Shown here piece after piece: positions 1-10,453 of a stretch of DNA of 21,354 nucleotides. The position numbers were made by a program, and so were the translations under genes. The stretch lies in contig CAJNOQ010003115.1 of assembly GCA_905250885.1 (NCBI GenBank), positions 1 to 21,354 of the forward strand. Reading direction: 5' to 3'. This stretch comes from Didymodactylos carnosus (Eukaryota > Rotifera > Eurotatoria > Philodinida > Philodinidae). Position 1 is the stretch's first letter, and each line of letters opens with the position of its first letter. The notes under the pieces are model-generated. The model saw only the letters and a program-made list of their open reading frames with translations, made no database searches and was not told the origin of the DNA.

Positions 1-1228
1 ATCGTTTTTGATGAGCCAGAAACACAACACTTTAAGAGGATAGAAAAGAATTTTTTTCTAAAATTTGATCAATCTTCTGTACTAGTTCTTCTTATATATA
101 GTAGTGTTCAAAAATATCTGCTCTTTGAAACGCCGTTTCAAAGGGCTCTCTTGACTGGATATCAAAAACAAAACTTACGATTTATTTTTCCCCATCTCGG
201 TACACTATGATTACACTACATCTTTAAGCGTGATTAGAAATAATTATGCATTAAAGTTAATCATGACTAACGGCTTTGACGTATAACCGTAACTTTTTTT
301 AATAGCAGTTAATAAATAATTAATCACATTTAGACTAACCGTCATTTAAAACATATATGGCTATACATAAACAAAATGTGTTAAAAACAATTATTATTCT
401 TGTATCAGTTAACTAACAGATGAACCATGTAACTGTATTAAAACAACATAAGGAGAAGAATAACGTTTTTAAGCTGAAAGAGGACAAAAAAACATGCGTT
501 GTCGTTGTTTTCAATAATAAATTGATTGACAAAAGAAAGATGATGTTTATCGAGGGCTGATATCAATGCTGAAAGTTGTTCACTCGGTGTATCCAAGGCG
601 TTTACCTATTGTCATTTACAGAGAAGAAAATAAATAAATATTGTAAAAGGGTGCCGCAGGTTATTAACTACCATCGATAACCAATCAAAATTTACAAGCG
701 ACATTCGTTTATAATAAGAAAATCCATTTTTATCACGCTTAGCATTTAGATTATGCTAATAATCGTCATTAGAGCGACGATTGCACAACAAGTTGATTGT
801 AACGGACATATGGTATAAGAGAGTGACAGATTTTTTGTAACAAGAACCATATTCTAATGCCACTATACAGACAAATGGTGAAGCAGGCAAAGCTGCAGCA
901 AGGAACACGAATATCAAAAATTCTATCTGTTAAGTCATTTTAACGTTCTGCCTACTATCAGTCATTTATTTATGGAATAAGTTTTCGAAGAGACACTAAT
1001 GACAATAACTTCGAAATGAACGATTTTTACCTTTATGAATGTTAGCCATATTTTTATTTTTCATAGATAAAATACGTTTATAGAATAATTATTACATTTT
1101 CATTGAATATGGGACAATTGTAAATATATGTAAGTTTATTTAAACCATTCAAAGAACGTTGACTTGTTGATATTTGATTGTGTTTTAGTTACATCTTTGG
1201 TGCATACAGTCAATAACAAACACTAAAG
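1..1228. other. Upstream region without an identified gene
   Basis: No gene model is supported here. Frame +1 is open from the first base to a TGA at 208-210 (69 codons, no start codon visible). It could be the end of an exon that begins outside the window, but frames this long are expected by chance in such AT-rich DNA. A perfect palindrome with 10-bp arms lies at 123-143. The rest is AT-rich. The stretch before 1229 should hold the promoter and 5' UTR of the RIG-I-like gene. An in-frame TAA at about 1215 closes the frame upstream of its ATG, and a TTTTAG at about 1184 could end a 5' UTR intron. Confidence 0.5.
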
Positions 1229-1474
1229 ATGTTTACAACGAAGGAGTTTCGTAAATTATTGCTTGAAATTCAAGATAAACTGACGGATGAGGATAAGGAT
1301 AACTTTTGTTTTGCGATTGCTGACGACGTTCCAAAAAATTTACTCAAAAGCCCGTTAATAAAAATTTTTGAAGCTCTAATCGAACGGAACAAGTTAGGAC
1401 CTGATAATCTTACTCGGTTGATCGAAGTGCTCGAATGTATATATAGAGAAGATTTAGTGTATGATATAAATAAA
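1229..1474 (+). other. DED-like domain coding segment of the RIG-I-like gene
   Basis: Residues 1-82 fit the six-helix DED pattern: a first helix FRKLLLEIQDKL, an acidic turn TDEDKD, then PLIKIFEALIERNKL, and a last helix carrying the REDL version of the DED RxDL motif. Spacing resembles the first DED of caspase-8-type proteins as remembered. Another death-fold member (CARD or pyrin) is possible, but the RxDL motif favours DED. The domain is almost entirely in exon 1, so it could have been gained or exchanged by exon shuffling. Confidence 0.65.
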
Positions 1475-4400
1475 AAAATTGGAGGTAATTTATAGAGTTC
1501 AAATAAAAAGTCTTAATAATCTATTTTCTTGATCTCTTTCCAATAATTAGCTTTATCAGCAGCACCAATTCAAACTCTTGAAACGGCTTCTTTACAACCA
1601 CATGTAATACAACCACAATTAAACGCACGTCTGTTTTATGAACTACTAGCAGATCAAGACAAAGACACACTTCATCAGACCGGTAATTATTTTTCCCATG
1701 TGAATAATTGTTAAAATGTACCGTAAGCTTTTTCTGTTCATTTACTAACAAGAACAAGACGTATGAGGACAAATTTTTTATCAAGTCTCATTTTTTACAT
1801 TCATTTTGTCCAGATAAAACATTGAGATAGTCTTTATCAATCGAATAAAAGCTGCTCTTTCTTCAGATGATGCTGTTTTACCTGTGGAAGAAGATCAACA
1901 ACAACAACAACATTCAGTTGATGTTTCACGATATTCAGATGCGAACGAGATACCATTAAATTATGATGAGATTGATTTACAAATGTTTGAATCAGATACA
2001 TGGACTGACGAATTTTTACAACAAATAAATATTAAAATACGTCCATATAATTATCAAATTGAATTAATTCAAAGCGCTATTAAAGCCCAAAATACATTAA
2101 TTTGTCTTCGTACGGGAGCTGGCAAAACTTACGTATCAGCAATATTATTAAAATATTACTTTATTAAAAAAATGAAAACAAATCCTGGAAAATTTTTATC
2201 ATTTTTTTTCGTTCCACGTCGATCGATTCTTAGACAACAAGCTGATGCATTGCGAACCGTTCAAAATTTGCGTATAGTAGTGTGTGATGAGGATAGCGAA
2301 GTGAAAAAATATGTTCCAGCAAATTATGACGTCATCGTCTGTACACCACAGAAGTTAGTCAATTGTTTGAAAGACAAGGCTATTTCGTTAAATGATGTGG
2401 ATATGATGATATTCGATGAATGTAAGCAAATTATTTATTAAACGAGCGTTTTACTATTATTAGAGATGCCAGATGATTGGTGGCGGCTAGAAATTCCTTA
2501 AAATTTTTCGTATACTTATTCTTCATACGTTTTCTCCAATAGTATCCGAAAATAAAAAGTTTTACAAAGAGAAATAATTATAAAAAAAATGATTGAATTA
2601 CAGTTGGTCGTTGTGGTGACCGCAGAAAAAACGCTGTTCAGTCACACACATTTACGCACACACGTTTCAACAAAAATCTAATTCTGAAATTAAGAAAAAC
2701 ACGGTTCTGTTTCAAAGACGAATTAAATAAATACATCCGTTTTACTCTAACGAGTAAATACTACTAAACTCTCGTAAGTTTATTCATAATACATGAACTA
2801 AATTATACAGTTTTCTTGAAAAAGTGCTAATAAAAAGTTCTCTTATTCAAGATTTTTGTTTTTCAAAATCATTATTTCTTACTCAGTTTTTCATTTTTTT
2901 ACTAGGCATCATTTATACAATTTACATTAACTATGAATATTCTAGGTCACAACAGTGTAAAAAATCATCCTTATTGTCAGATTATGCAATATTTATTATG
3001 TTCGCAAAATTTTTCATTATTTCCACGTATTGAACGACCACCCATAATTCTCGGTTTGACAGCATCGATCGGTCTTCGTGGATCTAGTAATCTACCGGTG
3101 ATACACAATCTTGTTGTTTTGTGTGCAACACTAAATTGTCTAACAATATGTGCTGTAACAAAACCATCTAATGAACAAGAATTAAAAGAACGAATTAGTT
3201 ATCCAACTGATGATGAGATATTCGCTGTTGATAGTGGTATAATTGATGAAAAGTTAAGTAGAGATATGAAAAATTTGATATGCAGTATATTTAATCATCA
3301 TAATCCATCAAAATTATATCCTGATAAAGATGTTGGTGCAAATGGTTATGAACAAAATATCGTTTTGATGCAACAGACAGCACAAAAACTACAAGACTTT
3401 CCATCTGTAATTATGTTAACTTATGTAATTGCTTTATCGAGACGTTTACAAGCCTTATACGATTTACCATCGAATTTAGTTTTAAGTGATCTAAATGAAC
3501 ACTTTGATATTTTTTATAAGAAGAAAGAAGATCCAATACAACTAGATACCGATATATACAATCGATGTAAACGTATGTTTGATGAAAAATTGAAGAGCTT
3601 AGCAAGATCAGCAAAAATTTTGACAAATCCAAAATTAGATGTAGTTATTAATTTGTTAGTAAAACATGCAACGAATCCAGATAGCCGAGGTAATATACGT
3701 CCCTTGAGAATGAAAGAATTGATTTCGATAAGTCAACTATGAATCAGTCGTGATAATTGATATACAAAAAAAAAAAGAAAAAAAAGCCATACATTTGGTT
3801 CTTCTAGGTTTAATTCTGGTTCAACGAACGTTTTATGCAAAAAAAATAAGTGATTACCTCAAAGGACATCCACAAATAGAAGTACGTACTGAAGTAAATT
3901 TTCAATTCTGAATAGAAATGTACATAATTTCTTTATTTATCAGAATATTATTCGTCCAGATTGGCTTGTGGGCCAGAGTAGTAGCGATTATACAAAAACG
4001 TCGAATGAACAAGATTTAACACTTAAAAATTTTCGTGATGGTATTGTAGTAACAGTTAAACTTTTAAAATATTAATTTATTTTTTCTTCGTAGGAAAATG
4101 CAATGTGATGGTATCGACAGGTAAAATATTTAACTCTTCGATTAATCATCTTACTAATAATTGATCGTTATTTTTCATAGATGTTGTACAAGAGGGACTG
4201 GATGTTGCACAGTGTTCATACGTTATACGTTATGAATTTGTTTCTGATGAAATTGGTACAGTACAAGCACGAGGACGTGCAAGAGCAAAAGATAGTTCTT
4301 ATTATTTGATAACTACAAAAGGTACTTTGTTCAATTTATTCAATAATAGATACATAATATTTAACACTTTAGAATCTCCTAATCATGAGAAAGAAAAAGG

Positions 4401-5117
4401 AAATCGTGCACGAGAATTAGAAATGATGGATGCATTAGAAAAATGGAAAAAGATGGAATTTGAAGAATTTAAAGGAAAAATTTTAGTACAGCAAGTTCGT
4501 TAACTCGCCTTGATTTTTGTCTAACATAGTATACATTTATTTACTTTTACAGGAGCAACTTGTAGGAAGTTGGCTAGACACATTAAATAAAAGTTTAACT
4601 CGATTACAAATGCAAAAATCGTCATCTCTAGATGGTACAATTCAATGTCGTTTTTGCGGTCATATACTAGGAGAATTAGCGTGGTTACGAACACGTGGTA
4701 CAATGTATTTAGTTTATAATCCATTATTTTTGGAAAAAATTGAATTTAGTCAAAGAGAACAACCATTGATAAAAAAAGAAATCAAAATAAATGGTAAAAC
4801 AAAAAAAAAAAAACGATTGTAAAACAATTGTGATTCATTTACTTTGTATTTATTTTTGTTTAGGAAAAGCGTTATGCGGTAATAAAGAATGTCGAGTAGA
4901 GTTGGGTGGTTTGCAAAATTTACTTGATCGTCCTGATCTTGGTGAAATGTGTGCATTACGCTGTGAAGCAATCAAAATTAATGTTATAGAAAATGGTGAG
5001 GAACAAATTATACTGACGAAAAAATGGAGTGATTTACCAATTTCAGTACCTCCTCTTGAAAGTAATATTGTTCACGATATTCCGAATTTAATTTCATTTG
5101 ATGATAGCTTAATTTAA
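1229..5117 (+). CDS. RIG-I-like receptor (DExD/H dsRNA helicase) with N-terminal death effector-like domain
   Basis: Cytosolic RNA sensor of the RIG-I/MDA5/LGP2 family. There are eleven exons, 880 aa: 1229-1484, 1551-1682, 1867-2421, 2946-3689, 3808-3881, 3944-4040, 4094-4120, 4181-4321, 4373-4494, 4553-4793 and 4864-5117; all phases join. Residues 1-82 resemble a DED, ending in an RxDL-type motif (REDL). A Q-rich linker follows. The helicase shows RPYNYQ (188-193), Walker A RTGAGKT (211-217), CTPQKLV, DECH (313-316, split by an intron), LTAS (352-355), a Hel2i-like insert, motif V (STDVVQEGLDV) and motif VI QARGRARA (657-664). The C-terminal RNA-binding domain keeps the four zinc cysteines C748, C751, C801 and C806. 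Length is close to human RIG-I (925 aa). The start is supported by an upstream in-frame stop. The 51-nt intron 4322-4372 is in frame and stop-free, so it may be retained. Helicase and C-terminal domain are certain in family terms; the DED call is motif-based, since vertebrate members carry CARDs. Confidence 0.93.
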
Positions 5118-5532
5118 AAAAGAATACCAGTGATGGGTGTATGTTTTTTTGTTACCGGTGTCTATATATCATATTCATTTATTTTTAACTGTGTACTTTT
5201 TGTTCACGTTTTATTTTGTTCAGAAATACTATTTTTCTATGGCCACTGTTCTATTTTTGATATATAATGCAAATTTTTTTCTTCTTTTGGCGTTCATTCA
5301 ACGTTGGTCGTCATGTCATCTGTATACTCCGTTCATAAAGAAGTAACGTTACGTTAGAATGAAAACTAGAACTATTGTATTTTTTAAATATTATTATTTT
5401 ATATATATTATATTGGTTTAATATATACATAATAATAGTTTATTATCATATTTTACACATGATTTTTATAGTATAGATATAAAATTGGATCAGATTTTTT
5501 TTTTATACAGTTTTATTGTGTCAAAGAAAAAA

Positions 5533-5538
5533 AATAAA
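5533..5538 (+). terminator. Candidate poly(A) signal of the RIG-I-like gene
   Basis: AATAAA lies about 416 nt after the stop codon, just after an A-rich run. No AATAAA was noticed nearer to the stop. A 3' UTR of this length is plausible but unproven. Confidence 0.4.
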
Positions 5539-5566
5539 ATCTTTTACATTGTAAGTTAAACTACGT

Positions 5567-6187
5567 TTGATTTCGATAAGCTTCATAGATTAGAAATACT
5601 ACCGGATGCCTCAAAAGACACTCACCGATAAGAAATTTGCAGACTACTACCATTTGTCAACCGAATAAAATCTCATTAGAGTTAGTTTAGTTTTATAAAC
5701 ATTTGTTTTAACAGGTCTCCACAAAAAAGAAATTCTAACTTTGAATGTTATATCTGTGATCTTGAAGTCCATGTAATCGATCCATGCTACCAATTCAATG
5801 ATTATCAAAGCTTTCGTTTAACCCTGCTCGGATTGCTTTTGAGAAGTGCAGCAGCAGTCCGTCTGGTTGGAAAATCATCTTCTTACACAGCTGTTTCTTC
5901 TGTATAATCGGATAAAAGAATCGAAGAATGGCTAAACGAAAGCTTTCGTAATCATTGGATTGGTAGGATGGATTTCATGGGCTCCAAGGTCACCCGATGT
6001 AACGTTATAGAAACTGCTTTTGTGGGGAAACATGTAAAAACAAACGTTTATAAAACCGTAAAATGAGAAATCTGAACAAATTAAAACGTAGAATAATTGA
6101 AGAAATTTCTTAGCTGTGAGTAACTTTTAGAACACATTTTAGAGTGATTTTCTGTCTAATGCACCTTTTAATGCCCGAAATTTGTTG
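5567..6187. repeat. Long decayed inverted repeat (foldback element)
   Basis: Left arm about 5567-5825 and right arm about 5928-6187 are imperfect reverse complements with small gaps. They surround a spacer of about 100 nt. The best-matched stretches are GTTTTATAAAC plus flank (left 5690s, right 6040s) and the inner ends around CAAAGCTTTCGTTTA (left about 5806, right about 5933). No clear target-site duplication was seen, so the exact ends are approximate. It is probably an old non-autonomous foldback transposon. A 48-codon open stretch in the left arm is not conserved in the right arm and is not treated as a gene. Confidence 0.7.
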
Positions 6188-6510
6188 TTGTTCGGCTGAG
6201 AGAAAGTTTTTTTCAGCGTCGATTGTAGAAGAAATTTATTTTTTATACAATTTTCTACTAACTTGTTGAATGGGTTAAATGTTGAATTTGTTGGTGTTTG
6301 AATTAATATTTTAGAATTTGAAAACTTTTACTATTGTGGAATCATCTTGCGATATTTATTTCGTGGCACGCTGATATTCAACAAAAATTCATCAAATGTT
6401 TAGTTTTATATTCGAAGATGATAGTTCAGGTTAAATTCAAGAGGCAGGAAGCACTACAACATCGATTTCAGCAGTTTAAGCGTTAAAATTTAAAAAAAAA
6501 TAGAAGGAAG

Positions 6511-8108
6511 AATAATAGAAGTTTAACAGCAGCTCTAAATTTCATATTTTAGGAGGAAAAACTTCTATTATCAACAATTTTCATTTTTCTTTTATTTCGT
6601 CGTTTCGCAAATTTTATTTTGCATTATTAGGAAATCACTTTACATTTCTCTAATTTGCAACCAACACGTTAGATAAATGAAGTAAAAGAAATACTAACGT
6701 AAAATAGAATACACAAGAAATGCTCATATGACTCATGTGTGATAGAGAAGAATCTCAATATAAATAAAATATACAAGAAATTCTTTCACTTCTTTTATCT
6801 AATTTGTTGGTTATAAATTAGAAAAATGTAAAGTGATTTCCCGATGATGCAAAATAAAATTTGCAAAACGTCGAAACAAAAGAAAAACGAAAGTTTTTAC
6901 TCTTATTAAACTGGGTATTTCTAAAAGATGCGAACACCCACGAACACCTCCAAATAAAAATCTGAGTTAGCCATTCGATAGCGCTCGTCGAATTGAGTAC
7001 AGCAAGGCCTAACGAGCACCCAAAAACGTTTTTATCATTTCGCTTTTTAAGCATACATTTTCAATGAACACCCAACAGAAAGGGTAAGAGCACCCAAATA
7101 AGTGTGCCAAATTCATCTCCCGGTTGTTCTGAGCCTACTGGTACCATTTTCAACCCGAACAAAATATTTTTAAGTATTTTTGAAAAATTCACCCTTTCAG
7201 ATATGACATAATTACAATTAAACGTCTTTTTTGGACTTCACAGTAAAGACATCTAGACATATTATATATCATACGAAAGCCTGTGAATTTCTCTACAAAA
7301 GTACTATTTAGGAATTATTTAAAAGTTCTTTGTTCAATTTTTAATTGCAATTGATCTTCCCAATTGTAGACTGTTTCAGATCTAAGAAGAATAAAGCGTG
7401 TACTAAAGGGAATGAGGGTTTGTAAACTATGCTAAAATACTCTACATGGATTTCTGAATCTAGTAATACTCGTTAGAATCATAAAAAACTCTACATTCAA
7501 GGCAAAATCGTACAAATAGTAAATATGATTGTATGAAGTATATTCCTTTTTCTTTCTCAACTATTCGAATACATAATAAATCAGTACATATTTCTACTAT
7601 ACAGTTTTAAATAATAAGAGATGAAGCTTGAATAAACTAATTAAATTTATATTCAATCGTGATAATAAAATAATTGATCGAGTGTGGTAAATAAATGATT
7701 TAATCGTCCTCCTCTTCTTTGCAAAAATGATGAAGAAAATCGGCTCATCTGAAAAGGTGAATTTTTTCAAAAATACTTAAAAATATTTTGTTCGGGTTGA
7801 AAATGGTACCAATAGGCTCAGAACAACCGGGAGATGAATTTGGCACACTTATTTGGGTGCTCTTACCCTTTCTGTTGGGTGTTCGTGGGTGTTCATTGAA
7901 AATGTATGCTTAAAAAGCGAAATGATACGTTTTTGGGTGCTCGTTAGGCCTTGCTATACTCAACTGGACGAGCTCTGTCGATTGGCTAACTCAGATTTTA
8001 ATTTGGAGATGTTCGTGGGTGTTCGCATCTTTTAGAAATACCCAATTAAATTTGGAGTTTTCCTCCTAAAATCTGAAATTTAGAACTGCTATTAACGCTT
8101 CTATTATT
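6511..8108. mobile_element. Inverted-repeat element with about 360 bp arms and subterminal GGGTGYTC repeats
   Basis: Left arm about 6511-7203 (interrupted) and right arm about 7747-8108 are reverse complements over about 360 bp. They surround a unique core of about 540 bp with no coding capacity. Both arms carry several copies of GGGTGTTC or GGGTGCTC (right arm near 7855, 7879, 7889, 7936 and 8017; left arm as reverse complements). Clustered short repeats inside long termini look like transposase-binding subterminal repeats. The left arm is split by an insertion at about 6561-6900 that is itself an inverted repeat. No target-site duplication was found, so the superfamily is unknown. Two minor open frames in the arms are translations of the repeat, not genes. 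Confidence 0.75.
6561..6900. mobile_element. Nested inverted-repeat insertion in the left arm of the larger element
   Basis: Arms of about 115 nt (about 6578-6695 and 6779-6894) pair as reverse complements. Shared stretches include GCAAATTTTATTTTGCAT and GGAAATCACTTTACATTT. The loop is about 80 nt. Aligning the outer element's two arms shows the right arm runs straight across this point (near 8056-8066), so these 340 bp entered the left arm later. This gives a relative age: outer element first, nested element second. Confidence 0.7.
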
Positions 8109-9930
8109 TATTCGAAAAATTTGACCCATTGAAAGAAGACATGAAGAAGGAAGAATATCCTGTCTTGCGGCTACCGTTATTGGTGGTAAGTTGATGACAA
8201 GTGTTATTTTCACAAGCTTTTGACATAGTCATCGATATCGTTACTCATTATTCACAGTAGCTTTGATCAGTAGGGTATACTTGAAAGGGAGTTCTGTTTG
8301 TCCGATTGCTTAAGGCCCCTATACACGCATACTAAGCACTTCTAACTTTAAAATATGATTGTACATATTTAACATGTCACAGAAAATATAATGTCATGAG
8401 TATGCAAAACGATTGAAGAATAATGAGCGAAGGAGTATGTTGAATACTTAGATTAATTATGCTTTGTGAACATGGACCAGTACCGCACACTACGGTAGTA
8501 ACTGAATACAACTTAGAAGATAGATATTGCGCGAAAAGCGTAACCTACACTGTTCAATCGATGTCTGGCTTGGTGCAGATATAGGCAACGTAGAAAAGTT
8601 TCCCAAAATTTTTTGATCAAAATGTGACGGCGAGTAAAAACCCTAAAAATGCCGTCTATAGAAATTTGTATTTTTTGCGATATATCCTGGCCTAAGAAGT
8701 CGATCAATAATCCATACTTGCAGCATCAGAACTCGAATTCGAATGCTATCTGTACCTAGAACCATGTACGGATTCTACCTTTCTCCGGAGTGGCAGACCA
8801 TCCTACAGTTGAGACAAAGTAAAAATAAAGGATTAAAAATTAAATTTTCACGTCCAAAGGAGTTTATAACATAAACTCTCATAGTTAATTATACTACTTT
8901 TGTTGTTTTAAATAGTCTGAATTATGATCTGATAAGAAAAATTAAATATCCGATTAGTTTTAAATAACCTGAGAACAAAAGTAACAAGGAGTTCGAATTT
9001 TTGCCATTCAAAAGAGACTTTTTCATAATAAAACTACCTTCAAAACAGGTTTTTTCAAGAAGATTCTGTGGGAAATTTTTAGAACATCAGGATATACCTA
9101 AAAAGTTTTCAATACAAAATCTGTTGATTTTTGCATCGACAGATAACTCAGAGTGCTCTCTTCAAAATCAATGATTCCATGAAAATCAATGAAATCCACT
9201 TTTGACTGTTTTTACGAGATTAGTATCAAACTATCTAAAATAACAAAAGGTATGTAGGTAATTATGAAACCGTAGCATGCAAATCCATTTCAACAACGTA
9301 AAACCCACAATACATTCAACAAATAAATTTATTAATTCTTCTACTATCAAAAGATTCTACAGTATTTGTCAAGGAAACGGAATATTTTTATGATTATTTC
9401 GAATTAATGAAGAAAGCCTTTTATCTTTACGATGATTTTTTAGAACTAGGATTTCTATCGGTTGTTTCTCCTTCATCATCTGTCCACAATGTTAAATGTC
9501 AATTCGATTCGCTACTTCGTGATTATTGTCTAGTGATCAAAATTTTAGTTAGATATTTATTTAAATCTACCATTTGTATTCGACTGGTATGTCAGATAGA
9601 TATTCATCATTCAAAGGATTTTCTGACGTTACTTCTGAACTAAAATATATATAAAAATTATATCGTCGTGTTTTATATTTTAGCGATGTTTGTAGTTTGT
9701 TTTTTAATATGTTCTATGTCTCATTTTTTTCTCGTCTTATTTGTCTTTTTCTATTTCGTGGCATTTTCAGTCGAATATGTCTTAAGAGTGTCTTTTATTT
9801 CAGATAATCACATAATGACTGATTGTGTATGTACGTACATCTGTACTAGTTAGAAAAAGACACCATGATTTAAATATAAACAATATTTATATATTATCTT
9901 TTAGCCTTTTATGATAGAAATGGTATAAAT

Positions 9931-10452
9931 GTTGATCATATATGCAAATTGTTAGAAAATAGTCCACGTCATAAAGATGCATTTATTACATGGATAACGT
10001 CATTAAAAAATATATCAAAACGAGCAACATTAAAACAAATTTTTGATGAGTTAGATAAACGAAATGCTTTCAATAGAGACCCAAACGTATTAGACACAAT
10101 ATTCAAAGGTATTGGACGATATGATTTAGCTCAATTATCAAGTAAGTTAAATGGACAATATCATTTCGAAATGTCCATCAATGAATTGTTTTTTATAGGT
10201 CCTAAACCGCCGGATGAATGTTCTGTTAGTGATATCGAATGTTTTAAGATAAGACATCCTGAACCAGAGAAATCGTCTGAAGTACCTGAAAGATATCTGA
10301 CAGGACCAGAAGCAGAAACGTTGCACAGTTAGTATACCTTATAACTTGATAATTTTTATTCATCGAATATTTTGTCTCTTTTAGATTTGCTTCACCAGTA
10401 TGGTAATGTATTTTCTGGTGGAAGCAACACTAAAACCTCAACTACACAATAA
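9931..10452 (+). CDS. Small stand-alone death effector-like domain protein
   Basis: Two exons, 9931-10327 and 10385-10452, split by a 57-nt intron, encode 154 aa. Residues 1-75 read as a DED-like fold: a first helix IICKLLENSP, a fourth helix TLKQIFDELDKRNAF, and a final helix containing GRYDL, the RxDL motif typical of DEDs. The helix 4 to 6 pattern parallels the N-terminus of the RIG-I-like receptor 4.8 kb upstream on the same strand. Residues 76-154 are not recognised and lie in a polar, Pro/Glu/Ser-rich tail. The ATG is chosen because a TAA sits directly before it in frame (TAAATG) and no splice acceptor lies between. A five-codon upstream ORF in the same frame (9913-9930) ends at that TAA and might damp translation. 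A role as adaptor or modulator in DED signalling is inference. It could instead be a decaying duplicate. Confidence 0.6.
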
Positions 10453-10453
10453 A
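10448..10453 (+). terminator. AATAAA overlapping the stop codon of the small DED-like gene
   Basis: The stop TAA (10450-10452) is part of an AATAAA hexamer. If used, the 3' UTR would be only some 10-30 nt long. No other AATAAA was noticed close behind. Confidence 0.3.

Larger units (their letters stand above)
5118..9930. other. 4.8 kb without a convincing gene between the two DED-type genes
   Basis: This stretch holds the 3' UTR of the RIG-I-like gene and two large inverted-repeat elements, listed separately. From 8109 to 9930 I see no repeat structure and no coding frame with recognisable protein features. A frame open over about 9300-9640 ends in a plausible donor (GTATGT at 9587), but its translation matches nothing I know and the length is within chance. 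The last part should contain the promoter and 5' UTR of the downstream small DED-like gene. A strong acceptor-like TTTTAG ends at 9906. Confidence 0.5.

Noticed and set aside
1521..1784. Minus-strand 87-codon frame
   Set aside because: Shadow of exon 2 of the RIG-I-like gene.
1884..5117. Dicer as an alternative identity for the helicase gene
   Set aside because: No PAZ, RNase III or dsRNA-binding domain follows; instead the RIG-I-type C-terminal domain with its four zinc cysteines is present.
5137..5346. 69-codon hydrophobic frame after the receptor stop codon
   Set aside because: T-rich 3' UTR translated; the receptor's C-terminal domain is already complete at 5117.
5715..5908. Possible exon after TTTTAACAG with a CYIC-containing translation
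   Set aside because: It lies in one arm of an inverted repeat, and the other arm has frame-breaking gaps, so coding is not conserved between the copies.
9301..9643. Open frame of about 110 codons upstream of the small DED-like gene, ending near a GTATGT donor
   Set aside because: A frame of this length is expected about once by chance in AT-rich DNA of this size. Its translation resembles nothing known, and the in-frame TAA at 9928 prevents it from joining the DED-like frame.
9668..9853. Hydrophobic 61-codon open frame
   Set aside because: Phe/Val-rich translation of T-rich intron-like sequence; no partner exon in phase.
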